61,850 nt of DNA from Saccharicrinis sp. UBA6048 (GTDB taxonomy: Bacteria > Bacteroidota > Bacteroidia > Bacteroidales > Marinilabiliaceae). Of the stretch, positions 8,808-17,504 are shown piece by piece. Where the stretch lies: assembly GCA_002429115.1 (NCBI GenBank), contig DIYS01000220.1:1-61850 (forward strand), in the 5' to 3' direction. The translations under genes were made by a program, and so were the position numbers. Positions within the stretch are counted from its first letter, which is position 1. The number at the start of each line of letters is the position of its first letter. Under the pieces are notes generated by a model. That model searched no databases. It saw only the letters and a list, made by a program, of their open reading frames with translations, and was not told the DNA's origin.

Positions 8808-10400
8808 ATGAAGGGATCAAGAGTAAAAGTGTGGAGTATTATTGCCTTGTTGATAGTGGCAATATCTGTTCAAGCCCAATCGTTCGATAAAAATATTCAA
8901 AAACTTCAGTTGACCTATCAGCTGGTTAATTCCTTATATGTTGATTCAGTTAATCAGGATGACTTGATTGAAGAAGGCATTGTGGCGATGCTGAAATCCC
9001 TTGATCCACATTCGGTATATATTTCGGCTGATGAAGTAGCAGCCATGAATGAGCCCCTTGACGGCAGCTTCGATGGTGTTGGTATACAGTTTAATATACT
9101 GGACGATACCTTAATGGTGGTAAATCCGGTTATTGGCGGACCATCAGAGAAAGTTGGTATCAGGGCAGGTGATCGAATCGTTACGATTGATGGCGATGAT
9201 GTGGCAGGCACAGGCATCAAAAACAGTGACGTATTTAAATATCTTCGTGGCAAAAAAGGAACAAAAGTAAACCTTGGAATCTTACGTTCAGGGCAGGATG
9301 GCGTATTAACCTTTGTTGTAACACGTGATAAAATTCCAATTTACAGTGTGGATGCGGCTTATATGGCAACTCCAAAAACGGCTTATGTGAAGATCTCACG
9401 TTTCGCTTTAAATACGCACAAGGAATTTATAGAAGCTCTGGATAAGCTGGAGGCTGAAAATTATGAGAATTTAATTCTCGATTTGCGCGGCAATGGAGGC
9501 GGATACCTGAAAGCAGCCATTGATATCGCCGATGAATTAATTGATAAAGACAAACTATTGGTGTATACTGAAGGCCTTAATAGTGCAAGACGTAATCATC
9601 ATGCGCACAAAAAAGGTAAGTTCGAAAAAGGTAACCTGGTGGTGCTAATTGACGAAGGATCAGCTTCGGCCAGTGAGATTGTATCGGGTGCTGTGCAGGA
9701 TTGGGATAGAGGCGTAGTTGTTGGTCGTCGTAGTTTTGGTAAAGGTTTGGTGCAACGACCATTTGATTTTCCTGATGGTTCAATGATTCGATTAACGATC
9801 GCGAAGTATTATACGCCAGCCGGTCGATGTATCCAAAAAGATTATGAAGAAGGGGTGGATGCCTATCATAATGAATTAGGAGAACGCTACCTGCATGGAG
9901 AGATGTCAAATGCTGATAGTATTCAGTTTGATCAAAGCCTTGAATTTAAAACGAAGGTTTCCGGGCGAACCGTTTACGGTGGCGGAGGAATTATGCCGGA
10001 TGTCTTTACTCCAATTGATACGTCGATGTATTCTGATTATTATCGTGATTTAATTGCAACAGGTTCAGTGAACCGTATGGTGCTAAATTATGTGGATAAT
10101 AATAGAGCATCATTAAAAAGCACATTCAAGGATTATAAGACGTTCGAAAAGAAATTTGAGGTGAGCCAAGAAATGGTTGATCTTTTGATTAAAGAAGGAA
10201 AGAGTTCTGAACTTGAATACGATCAGGAGCAATTCGAAACCTCTCGACCATTGATGCTGGCACAAATAAAAGCATTGGTGGCGCGCGATTTATTTACGTC
10301 TTCTGAGTATTTTCAAACGATAAATCCTATTTCAGAAGCTTACACCAAAGCTGTTGAGATGGTCGAATCAAACAGAGATTATTCACAATATCTAAAATAA
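8808..10400 (+). CDS. S41 family C-terminal processing peptidase
   Basis: An exported serine protease of 530 residues related to CtpA/Prc, which cleaves proteins at their C-termini in the periplasm. It has a signal peptide or membrane anchor (about 1-23, ending VQAQ), a PDZ domain (about 85-175, with the carboxylate-binding region GVGIQF) and a peptidase domain. The Ser/Lys dyad is visible in GSASASE (Ser about 287) and FGKGLVQ (Lys about 312). The C-terminal ~130 residues are the extension common in Bacteroidota members. It is followed after 18 nt by pnuC in the same direction, so it probably heads a four-gene transcript. Confidence 0.92.
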   Translation: MKGSRVKVWSIIALLIVAISVQAQSFDKNIQKLQLTYQLVNSLYVDSVNQDDLIEEGIVAMLKSLDPHSVYISADEVAAMNEPLDGSFDGVGIQFNILDDTLMVVNPVIGGPSEKVGIRAGDRIVTIDGDDVAGTGIKNSDVFKYLRGKKGTKVNLGILRSGQDGVLTFVVTRDKIPIYSVDAAYMATPKTAYVKISRFALNTHKEFIEALDKLEAENYENLILDLRGNGGGYLKAAIDIADELIDKDKLLVYTEGLNSARRNHHAHKKGKFEKGNLVVLIDEGSASASEIVSGAVQDWDRGVVVGRRSFGKGLVQRPFDFPDGSMIRLTIAKYYTPAGRCIQKDYEEGVDAYHNELGERYLHGEMSNADSIQFDQSLEFKTKVSGRTVYGGGGIMPDVFTPIDTSMYSDYYRDLIATGSVNRMVLNYVDNNRASLKSTFKDYKTFEKKFEVSQEMVDLLIKEGKSSELEYDQEQFETSRPLMLAQIKALVARDLFTSSEYFQTINPISEAYTKAVEMVESNRDYSQYLK

Positions 10401-10418
10401 TTGATTGCAACAGTTTAA

Positions 10419-11021
10419 ATGATTGAATTTCTCAATAGCTACGGCATGGAGATAGCAGGCACTGTAGCTTCTCTGATTTACCTGATTTACTCAATTAAAG
10501 AAAAAGCATGGCTCTGGCCATGGGGCATTGTTGCTTCAGCCTTATCGCTGATCGTGTTTTACCAGTCGGCTTTATACGCCGATATGAGCTTGCAGTTATA
10601 TTACATATCCATTAGTGCATACGGTTGGTGGTATTGGATCAATGGATCGGTTAAAAATGATGCTGTACCCATTAAAAAGCTGCGATTACGCTTATTATTA
10701 AAGTTGATAGTTACAGGAGCGGTTATTTATAGCCTGTTGTTATTGGCACTACTAAAGGTGCCCGCAATGGTAGATATTGCCAGTTCGGATATGCCATATT
10801 GGGATGCATTTACAACAGCTGCCTCAATTGTTGCTACCTGGATGTTGGCCAGAAAATATTTGCATCATTGGTTGTTCTGGATCGTTATCGACCTGGTATC
10901 AATGGGAATGTATTTGTATAAAGGATTGTATTTTTATAGTATTTTGTTTTTGATATACACCATCGGTGCTTTCATTGGGTATATTGAGTGGAAGCGTATA
11001 ATGAGCAATGAAGCAAGGTAA
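10419..11021 (+). CDS. pnuC: PnuC-type nicotinamide riboside transporter
   Basis: A 200-residue inner-membrane protein with about seven hydrophobic segments. The WPWGIVASALSL segment and the aromatic stretch YGWWYW are characteristic of PnuC, which carries nicotinamide riboside by facilitated diffusion and depends on cytoplasmic phosphorylation for trapping. Its 3' end overlaps the next gene, an NR-kinase-like ATPase, by 14 nt, which fits that division of labour and makes NR more likely than thiamine (PnuT) as substrate. Confidence 0.9.
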   Translation: MIEFLNSYGMEIAGTVASLIYLIYSIKEKAWLWPWGIVASALSLIVFYQSALYADMSLQLYYISISAYGWWYWINGSVKNDAVPIKKLRLRLLLKLIVTGAVIYSLLLLALLKVPAMVDIASSDMPYWDAFTTAASIVATWMLARKYLHHWLFWIVIDLVSMGMYLYKGLYFYSILFLIYTIGAFIGYIEWKRIMSNEAR

Positions 11022-11550
11022 ACACATAATTGTCTTTACTGGGCCGGAATCGACCGCCAAGTCAGCAGTTTCTAAGCAAGTTGCGGATGAACTTGGTGCC
11101 ATGTGGGTGCCTGAATATGCACGTGAGTATATCTCAGCTCTTAACAGACCCTATACAAGTGAGGATGTCGAAACTATTGCTCGTCATCAAATAGAGCAGT
11201 ACCAGCAGGCTTTATGTTCCAATAACCAGATAATTGTTTTTGATACTTTTCTTGTCATTACAAAAGGGTGGTTTGAGATTGTGTATAGACAAGTTCCTGA
11301 CTGGTTCCTTTCGTTCTACAACGAGGTAGAGATAGACCTTCATTTACTTTGTAAGCCTGATATTGAATGGAAAGCTGATGAGGTGAGGGAGAATGGTCAT
11401 CGCCGACAAGAACTATTTAATTACTATAAAAATGAATTAGAAACTAAGCATTTTAATTATCAGATACTAGAAGGTGCTGGTGAAATCAGAATCAACACAG
11501 CCATAAACTATATTCGTCAAACTATAAACAAACCTGTAAATGACCGTTAA
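11008..11550 (+). CDS. NadR-like nicotinamide riboside kinase (AAA/P-loop ATPase)
   Basis: A 180-residue kinase with a Walker A motif near the N-terminus (FTGPESTAKSAVSK) and the WVPEYAREY segment typical of the ribosylnicotinamide kinase part of NadR. It lacks the NMN adenylyltransferase and the helix-turn-helix of enterobacterial NadR, so it should only phosphorylate NR to NMN. The ATG lies inside the end of pnuC (14-nt overlap), and its own end overlaps the serine acetyltransferase start by 11 nt, pointing to translational coupling. Confidence 0.88.
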   Translation: MKQGKHIIVFTGPESTAKSAVSKQVADELGAMWVPEYAREYISALNRPYTSEDVETIARHQIEQYQQALCSNNQIIVFDTFLVITKGWFEIVYRQVPDWFLSFYNEVEIDLHLLCKPDIEWKADEVRENGHRRQELFNYYKNELETKHFNYQILEGAGEIRINTAINYIRQTINKPVNDR

Positions 11551-12463
11551 TCACTTATCAACAATACAGAAGGCAATTGAAGAGCTCTCGCAGGAGAAAA
11601 GCTATAAAAGTGTCTGCCATCCGCATTTTAAGGATCATAAAATGCCTTCAATAGAGGCATTGGAAGAGATAGTTAACTTGTCCAGGAAAATTATTTTTCC
11701 AGGCTACTTTGGCAATAGTTCAGTTCGTCCGGATAGTGTTAAATATTACATTGGAGTTAATACCGAACGCCTTTACGAACTGCTGGTCGATCAGGTTTTT
11801 GCGGGTCTGTGCTTTATGTGTGATAAGCCGCAAGGGTTTGACTTAAAAGAGCGCAAAGATGTGGCACACGACTATGCTGCACAGTTTATCAGTAAACTTC
11901 CTGATATACGACGAATATTGACCACGGATGTGGAAGCCGCGTTTTTAGGTGATCCGGCTGCTAAAAGTAAAGGAGAGGTGATTTTCTGTTATCCAGCAGT
12001 AAGGGCCATCACGAATTATCGAGTGGCCAATGCCTTATTAACGATTGGTGTGCCATTAATTCCGCGTATGATTTCCGAAATGGCGCATTCAGAAACCGGT
12101 ATTGATATCCATCCGAGGGCGACTATTGGTGAGTTTTTTAGCATTGACCACGGAACGGGTGTGGTAATTGGTGCTACCTCTATTATTGGTGACAATGTTA
12201 AACTGTTTCAGGGGGTAACTTTAGGAGCCAAAAGTTTTCCGTTGGATGAAAATGGTAATCCAATTAAGGGCATACCACGTCATCCGATTATTGAAGATAA
12301 TGTAGTGATATATGCACAAGCTACAATTTTGGGACGCATTACAATTGGAGCCAACTCTGTTATTGGTGGTAATGTGTGGGTGACTAATTCTGTTGCATCC
12401 AACTCAAAAATTGTACAATTTAAGCCACGAGATCTATTATTTGCCGAGGGAGGTGGAATTTAA
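11540..12463 (+). CDS. Serine O-acetyltransferase
   Basis: A 307-residue left-handed beta-helix acetyltransferase that makes O-acetylserine from serine and acetyl-CoA, the first step of cysteine synthesis. The N-terminal helical part is about 1-190. The hexapeptide-repeat part contains the catalytic-site region FSIDHGTGVVIGATSIIGD and the acetyl-CoA loop LGAKSFPLDENGNPIKGIPRHP, with the pattern of CysE/SAT enzymes. The long helical N-terminus matches the type found in Bacteroidota and plants. The start overlaps the preceding kinase gene; no functional link between cysteine synthesis and NAD salvage is evident. Confidence 0.9.
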   Translation: MTVNHLSTIQKAIEELSQEKSYKSVCHPHFKDHKMPSIEALEEIVNLSRKIIFPGYFGNSSVRPDSVKYYIGVNTERLYELLVDQVFAGLCFMCDKPQGFDLKERKDVAHDYAAQFISKLPDIRRILTTDVEAAFLGDPAAKSKGEVIFCYPAVRAITNYRVANALLTIGVPLIPRMISEMAHSETGIDIHPRATIGEFFSIDHGTGVVIGATSIIGDNVKLFQGVTLGAKSFPLDENGNPIKGIPRHPIIEDNVVIYAQATILGRITIGANSVIGGNVWVTNSVASNSKIVQFKPRDLLFAEGGGI

Positions 12464-12588
12464 TAATCGTTAATATTATTAATTTTATCAATCGCAGAGT
12501 GGTATTGGCCAAATAAATGCAGCCAAATGATAAAAAGTGCTGTATTTAATGTAAACTTGTGCTCATTCGGAAAAATGCATTATTTTTC

Positions 12589-12596
12589 TATATTTG
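12589..12596 (+). promoter_or_regulatory. -7 box of the SiaB/SiaC pair
   Basis: TATATTTG matches TAnnTTTG, with TTCG about 19 nt upstream as a near -33 element. It lies downstream of the earliest in-frame ATG (12527), which therefore cannot be the start on this transcript. Confidence 0.6.
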
Positions 12597-12619
12597 TGGG
12601 GACATTTAGACCATTGGAA

Positions 12620-13168
12620 ATGGCATTTGAATTAAAAAATTGGTATCAGGAAAAAAAACAGGGTGAAGTCATTCTGGAGTATAATGGAAGCATTACTCCT
12701 GATTTGATTACTGAGGCTTTGGAATCCATTGAAAATAGTCTTAATCTGAAGAACGAGAAGAACAGGGTGAGGAAGAAGGTGTATAATGTGTTTGTTGAAA
12801 GTCTTCAGAATTTGTACCACCATGTTGATTATCCGCCAACAACAGCACCGGTTGAACATAGTAGCAATTTTGGTATTATCATCCTTAGTAAGGATGGTAC
12901 ATTTTACAGGATATCAACAGGTAATTTTGTCAAAAAAGAAAAATTAAATTACATTAAAGACCGCATAGATCAGGTTAATTCACTTTCAGATGAGGAAGTT
13001 CGCATGTTGTACAGAGATATTCTGAATAACGAAGAGTTTTCTGATAAAGGAGGCGGTGGCCTGGGAATGCTTGATATTGTAAGAAAAACAGGCAATAAGT
13101 TAGAGTATTATTTTTATCAATTTGATGATGAATACATCTTCTTTTCGTTAGATGTATACATTAGTTAA
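12620..13168 (+). CDS. SiaB family protein kinase (DUF6272)
   Basis: A 182-residue GHKL-type fold protein resembling SiaB, the kinase that phosphorylates the small regulator SiaC in the Pseudomonas biofilm pathway. Visible features are the helix with NRVRKKVYNVFVESLQNLYHH (N-box-like) and the glycine-rich loop DKGGGGLGMLDIVRK near the C-terminus. The ATG at 12620 is chosen because the promoter lies between it and an earlier ATG at 12527. The partner gene follows 16 nt downstream. Neither a SiaA-like phosphatase nor a SiaD-like diguanylate cyclase is present in the window. Confidence 0.85.
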   Translation: MAFELKNWYQEKKQGEVILEYNGSITPDLITEALESIENSLNLKNEKNRVRKKVYNVFVESLQNLYHHVDYPPTTAPVEHSSNFGIIILSKDGTFYRISTGNFVKKEKLNYIKDRIDQVNSLSDEEVRMLYRDILNNEEFSDKGGGGLGMLDIVRKTGNKLEYYFYQFDDEYIFFSLDVYIS

Positions 13169-13184
13169 CCGTATAGCTACCAGT

Positions 13185-13565
13185 ATGGAAACAATAATTC
13201 GAGAAGGAAGTCCAAAAACGCCGTTTGTTAAACTCGATGGAGATAAAGGAGTGGTTGAAATAAAAGGCCGTTCGATTCCTGAAAATTCAGTTGAGTTTTA
13301 CAAGCCGATTATTGATTGGCTTGAGAAATTTGGTGATACACCTTCAGATGAGACGCATGTAAACATTCAATTGGAGTACTTCAATACAAGTTCTTCTAAA
13401 TGCATTTTAGATATATTCAAACGTTTGGAGTTAATTCATAAAAAAGGAAATCCGGTTGAGATTAACTGGTACTATGAAGAGGACGATGAAGATATGTTTG
13501 AAGCCGGAGAGGACTATCAATCAATTATAAATATTCCTTTCAAGATGATTGAGATGGAAGAGTAA
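13185..13565 (+). CDS. SiaC family regulatory phosphoprotein (DUF1987)
   Basis: A 126-residue protein starting METII. It carries the family-defining LEYFNTSSSKCILDIF segment, in which the equivalent of the phosphorylated Thr of Pseudomonas SiaC would lie (NTSSSK). An earlier ATG at 13152 would overlap the kinase gene, but family alignments begin at the later Met. In Pseudomonas the unphosphorylated form activates a diguanylate cyclase; the target here is unknown. A terminator follows after about 30 nt. Confidence 0.88.
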   Translation: METIIREGSPKTPFVKLDGDKGVVEIKGRSIPENSVEFYKPIIDWLEKFGDTPSDETHVNIQLEYFNTSSSKCILDIFKRLELIHKKGNPVEINWYYEEDDEDMFEAGEDYQSIINIPFKMIEMEE

Positions 13566-13593
13566 GAATTTATATTCTTTGAACAATATAATG

Positions 13594-13624
13594 AGCTGGT
13601 CAGTATTACTGACCGGCTTTTTTA
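13594..13624. terminator. Terminator between siaC-like gene and ABC transporter gene
   Basis: AGCTGGTCAGT pairs with ACTGACCGGCT (one wobble) across a short loop at 13605-13607 and is followed by TTTTTT. It overlaps the last codons of the convergent transporter gene. Confidence 0.8.
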
Positions 13625-16600
13625 CGGTCTTTAAAGTACCATTTTATGCGTGTTCCAATGTTGGATACAAATGGTATAAACCGGAAATAGAGTGCTATAT
13701 ATAAGAATAAATTGATAAACCAGATAACTAACAAATTGGCCGAGGTGGTGCTCAGTTCAGTATTTCCAATTTTTTTCTTTGGAGCCAGGAAGTGTGCTTT
13801 CAGAAACCTGTTTTCAGGATCCTGGTAAATAGGATCAATTTTTTGCCACAATTGCCCTTTGTACTCAATGATTTTATTCGAAAAGAAGTTATTTGAGTTG
13901 GTGATGAACCGCTCAAGGTCATCATTATGATGTTGGTTTTTTAAACTTAAAAATGCGGTTCTGTCCGATTCAGTGCGCGTTAAGCTCCTCACTTTCTCAT
14001 CCCGCTTAGAGTCAGCATTGTTGTATAATGACTTATAATAAGCTTTTAAATTCAGAATGTACTTTGCGACCGAATCAATATTTGACTGTTGCGATTCATC
14101 TCTTAAAAGCACTGGCGTATTACACCTTAATGGATATAGACTATGATGCTTTTTAAGCTCCAGGTTAATTAGGTCGATTGAATACTTAACATTCGCACTA
14201 TCTTTATTATCAATGCTTTTTTGAATTTTGCTTATGTGATTATTTAAAGCCGGTATCCAGAACTCCTTTCTATAGCTGGCCTGACTCTTTAGTTTATCGT
14301 AAGCATAAAACTCCTGATTGTAATCGTTTTGCATAAACTGCTCAACAGCCAGTGCTTCAAATGCCCACCGGGCCGTTATCACCTCTCCATAAAAAGGAAT
14401 GTGCTTAGGATTGGAAAGGTGTGGATTTAAACGATCAAAACTGATAAAGACGCCGCTTAAAATAAGTTGAGGGATAATAAGAAACGGAATTACAATATAG
14501 ATATTGACCGTCTTTTTGAATGTATCAGAAATGTTAAGTCCAAGGAGATTAGCAAATACTGAGCAGCTGAATAAAATGATCCAATAAGGAACAAACATTC
14601 CTTTAAGTTGGATAATAAAATTGCCGATCAGAACAAAAAGAAATGATTGTATAGCCGATATGCCGGCTTGTATTACCACCTTGGAGGACAGATAACTTAA
14701 GCGACTAAGGTTAAGGAATGATTCACGTCGTAATATTTTACGATCACTAATTATTTCTTCCGCACTAACTGTAAGCCCAACAAACAGGGCGATAATTACC
14801 GAAATGATAAAATAGACGGTAACGTTCGGGTTATTGGCAAATGTATAAGTCGAATTGGTGGCAGTATCTACATCGTAATAACGGATGATAGAAGCAAGCA
14901 ATAATGCTAACACCGGTGTTTCAAGCAGATTAATTAAAATATATTGCTTGTTCGAAAGCTTTGATGCGATGTCGCGCTTAAGGAATACCCAAAATTGCTT
15001 TAGGCGCTTAGGTATTCGAAAGCTTATTTTAGGTAAAATATTCTTTTTTTCTGATTCAGGTGGTTCGTTAAACTCCCATCCTTGATGATACAGGTCGTAC
15101 CATTCTTTAGGATCTATACGTCTGGTTTGGGTAAAGTTACCATATTCATCCAGTACTTCTGCGTTAACGATGTTGAGTATCTGTTCAACATTAACATTAC
15201 CACATGACGGGCATTCACTTTCATCCCTATTGGCATGATTAATACATGCTTTAAAGTAATTGACACTTTCTACAGGATCACCATTATAAATCAGATATCC
15301 GCCAGTGTCGAGCACCAGCAGTTGATTAAACATCTTAAATATATCAGATGAGGGTTGATGAATAACGACAAATATAAGCTTACCTCTGATTGAGAGCTCT
15401 TTAAGAAGATCAATGATATTGTCCGAATCGCGTGAAGATAAACCGGACGTTGGCTCATCCAGAAACAGTATGGAAGGTTCGCGTATTAGCTCTAATGCAA
15501 TATTTAGTCGTTTACGTTGTCCACCGCTAATCTTTTTATTCAGCGGGTTACCAACCTTCATAAACCTGATTTCATAAAGACCAAGACTTCGCAGTAATTT
15601 TAATACTTTTCGTTTGATTTGATATTCGGGCAGATTATCGAAGCACAACTTGGCGTTGTAATAAAGGTTTTGATAGACCGTTAAATCCTCCATTAACAGA
15701 TCATCCTGGGCCACATAACCAATAAGTCCCTTGGCCTGGTCCAGGTTGACATGAACATCAACGTCATTGATGTAAACATTTCCTCGTGTTGGCGTATTAA
15801 TGCCACTTAATACATTGACCAAAGTACTTTTACCGGCACCACTGGCGCCCATAATACCAACGAGTTTACCCGAATTGGAAGAAAAGGATGTAGCGTGTAA
15901 GCCAATGGCTTTTTTGCTGAAGTGATACTCAACATTTTCGCATCTGAAATCAACAGCTTCCTCTTCATTGTTGATTACAAACTGACCAAAAATATCACTA
16001 TAAAAGATCGTATCAATCAGCTTGTTTCGAAGAGAACTGCCGGGGTTGAGAATCTGCACACGACCTTCGTTAATCAGCTGGCCATTCATACTTAAATCGA
16101 TGTATCCTTTAAACCTGAAGGCAAAAAGATTTACAGATTTCAGGTGAATGATACGTAACTCTCCCTTAAGGTTTTCCCAAAACAAATGTTTGAAATTAGT
16201 ATCCTCATAACGTGGGTTATTATCAACCACCAACACGTTATTGGTATATGGGAGCTCATCAAATGAGTTGGTAACAAAATCTATAATTGATATATACTCT
16301 TCTTCCGGGATATTAAATGTTTGTGCAACACTTAAAATGAATTCACGCTCAAAATCACTCATTCCTAAATCAATATTCAGGAATTCAATTAACTGGATAA
16401 GAACAATTAACTTCTGGTAATAGGTTAATGCTTCATTTATTTCAGTGGCAATCTTTAAAACCTTAACTGAGCTGGCAGCATGCCTTTTTCGAAATTTGTC
16501 TTTATCAGAAAGGCGGCGTTCATGTTCTTCATGCAGATTGTCAAAGAGTTCAAGGTATTCTTCTATTAACCTGCTGTTGAGTTGTTGGTTAAGAAATGAT

Positions 16601-16692
16601 TTGACAATGAAGCGGCGACTTTTGATCTCCGTGCGGGGGAATGCAATGAGTGCAAACAACTGTATCAGTGCTTTTAAAATCTCCTCACTCAT
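13606..16692 (-). CDS. ABCG-like transporter (fused ATPase and membrane domain) with helical N-terminal extension
   Basis: A 1028-residue half-transporter. Residues 1-145 form a helical domain reminiscent of TerB. About 150-260 is a beta-rich stretch of unknown role. The ABC ATPase follows, with Walker A GASGAGKS (about 282-289), signature ISGGQRKR (388-395) and Walker B LFLDEPTSGLS (409-419), and the usual ABCG His in VIHQPSSD. A CPSCG motif at about 494-498 could be half of a zinc site. From about 575 there are several membrane spans, with a large hydrophilic insertion (about 760-990) before the last span. The ATPase-first order is that of eukaryotic ABCG/White proteins. The substrate is unknown, and no partner gene is adjacent. 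Confidence 0.88.
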   Translation of the reverse strand: MSEEILKALIQLFALIAFPRTEIKSRRFIVKSFLNQQLNSRLIEEYLELFDNLHEEHERRLSDKDKFRKRHAASSVKVLKIATEINEALTYYQKLIVLIQLIEFLNIDLGMSDFEREFILSVAQTFNIPEEEYISIIDFVTNSFDELPYTNNVLVVDNNPRYEDTNFKHLFWENLKGELRIIHLKSVNLFAFRFKGYIDLSMNGQLINEGRVQILNPGSSLRNKLIDTIFYSDIFGQFVINNEEEAVDFRCENVEYHFSKKAIGLHATSFSSNSGKLVGIMGASGAGKSTLVNVLSGINTPTRGNVYINDVDVHVNLDQAKGLIGYVAQDDLLMEDLTVYQNLYYNAKLCFDNLPEYQIKRKVLKLLRSLGLYEIRFMKVGNPLNKKISGGQRKRLNIALELIREPSILFLDEPTSGLSSRDSDNIIDLLKELSIRGKLIFVVIHQPSSDIFKMFNQLLVLDTGGYLIYNGDPVESVNYFKACINHANRDESECPSCGNVNVEQILNIVNAEVLDEYGNFTQTRRIDPKEWYDLYHQGWEFNEPPESEKKNILPKISFRIPKRLKQFWVFLKRDIASKLSNKQYILINLLETPVLALLLASIIRYYDVDTATNSTYTFANNPNVTVYFIISVIIALFVGLTVSAEEIISDRKILRRESFLNLSRLSYLSSKVVIQAGISAIQSFLFVLIGNFIIQLKGMFVPYWIILFSCSVFANLLGLNISDTFKKTVNIYIVIPFLIIPQLILSGVFISFDRLNPHLSNPKHIPFYGEVITARWAFEALAVEQFMQNDYNQEFYAYDKLKSQASYRKEFWIPALNNHISKIQKSIDNKDSANVKYSIDLINLELKKHHSLYPLRCNTPVLLRDESQQSNIDSVAKYILNLKAYYKSLYNNADSKRDEKVRSLTRTESDRTAFLSLKNQHHNDDLERFITNSNNFFSNKIIEYKGQLWQKIDPIYQDPENRFLKAHFLAPKKKIGNTELSTTSANLLVIWFINLFLYIALYFRFIPFVSNIGTRIKWYFKDRKKAGQ

Positions 16693-16705
16693 GGTACATC
16701 CTTTT

Positions 16706-16747
16706 CAATAAAAAAAGCCCCGTTTCTTAATGGTTTGGTTAAGGGGC
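16706..16747 (-). terminator. Terminator of the 16764-17201 gene
   Basis: On the minus strand GCCCCTTAA pairs with TTAAGAAACGGGGC (imperfect) and is followed by a run of T. Confidence 0.6.
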
Positions 16748-16763
16748 AAATATTATAATTGTA

Positions 16764-17201
16764 TTACTTATGCTCTTCCATGCTCTTAAAACCTATCATC
16801 AACATAGCGATACCCGAAGTTGATTTTTTAGGATTTAACCTGGCTTCTACAATGCACTCAACTGATCCTTCAATTTTAAAATCCCATGAGCCTGTTGCTT
16901 CGTAATTTTCATTCGAGAACAATAGATTTCTATCCTTATCATAAATGGAAAACAAAATATTGTTTTGCTCATGGCTACAAGCAACCACGCGGTACATGCT
17001 GCCTGAGAAGAACGTTGTATGGAACTCAGCAACTTCATCACCAGTCAAAAAGGCTCTGAACGGCTGTCCACTGGCAATAAATGGAGACTTCAATTGATTG
17101 ATACAATTCGAGAATAACACATCTTCTTGCGAATTTAATTTTAGTGGCGAAACCAACAAAATAGTGATTACTAACAAGAAAGTAGATAAATGCGACTTCA
17201 T
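16764..17201 (-). CDS. Secreted protein of unknown function
   Basis: From the ATG at 17199-17201 the product has 145 residues and begins with a clear signal peptide (MKSHLSTFLLVITILLV, cleavage near LNSQ). The rest looks like a small beta-sandwich (RVVACSHEQNNILFSIYD; GSWDFKIEGSVECIV). An in-frame ATG at 17267 would bury the signal peptide 22 residues inside, so the later start is preferred. I recognise no family. It is followed by its own terminator and may be transcribed alone. Confidence 0.75.
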   Translation of the reverse strand: MKSHLSTFLLVITILLVSPLKLNSQEDVLFSNCINQLKSPFIASGQPFRAFLTGDEVAEFHTTFFSGSMYRVVACSHEQNNILFSIYDKDRNLLFSNENYEATGSWDFKIEGSVECIVEARLNPKKSTSGIAMLMIGFKSMEEHK

Positions 17202-17504
17202 TTTAATGTGCTTTATATGAGATTCAACAGGTTCAAATTTTTCAGAAAGATATTCAAAAGTTGCCAATTATAGATTCACTAAGTCTAAAAAAATGAAAAA
17301 AAGTTCGTGTTTATTGACGTTTTTGCTCAACAACAATATATGATCGTTGTACAATTGCCCTATATTTTTTTAAAAGTTAACCCGAATGCTTATTTTTCTC
17401 ATTGTATAGTAAGATATAATTTAACAATTATGCAAGATGATAATCTAACGTTTAGTTACTAGTTTCATAAGTTTGTTGAAATCAATTTAAAATTAAATAT
17501 AAGG
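17202..17504. other. Divergent intergenic region
   Basis: An AT-rich spacer between the divergently transcribed small secreted protein and the DPP IV-type peptidase. I see the peptidase -7 box (17468-17475) but no repeat and no RNA gene. Confidence 0.6.
17468..17475 (+). promoter_or_regulatory. -7 box of the DPP IV-type peptidase
   Basis: TAAGTTTG matches TAnnTTTG and lies 30 nt before the ATG. A correctly spaced -33 element is not obvious. Confidence 0.5.

Noticed and set aside
12527..12619. Longer N-terminus for the SiaB-like kinase
   Set aside because: The promoter box lies inside this stretch, and the family starts at the later Met.
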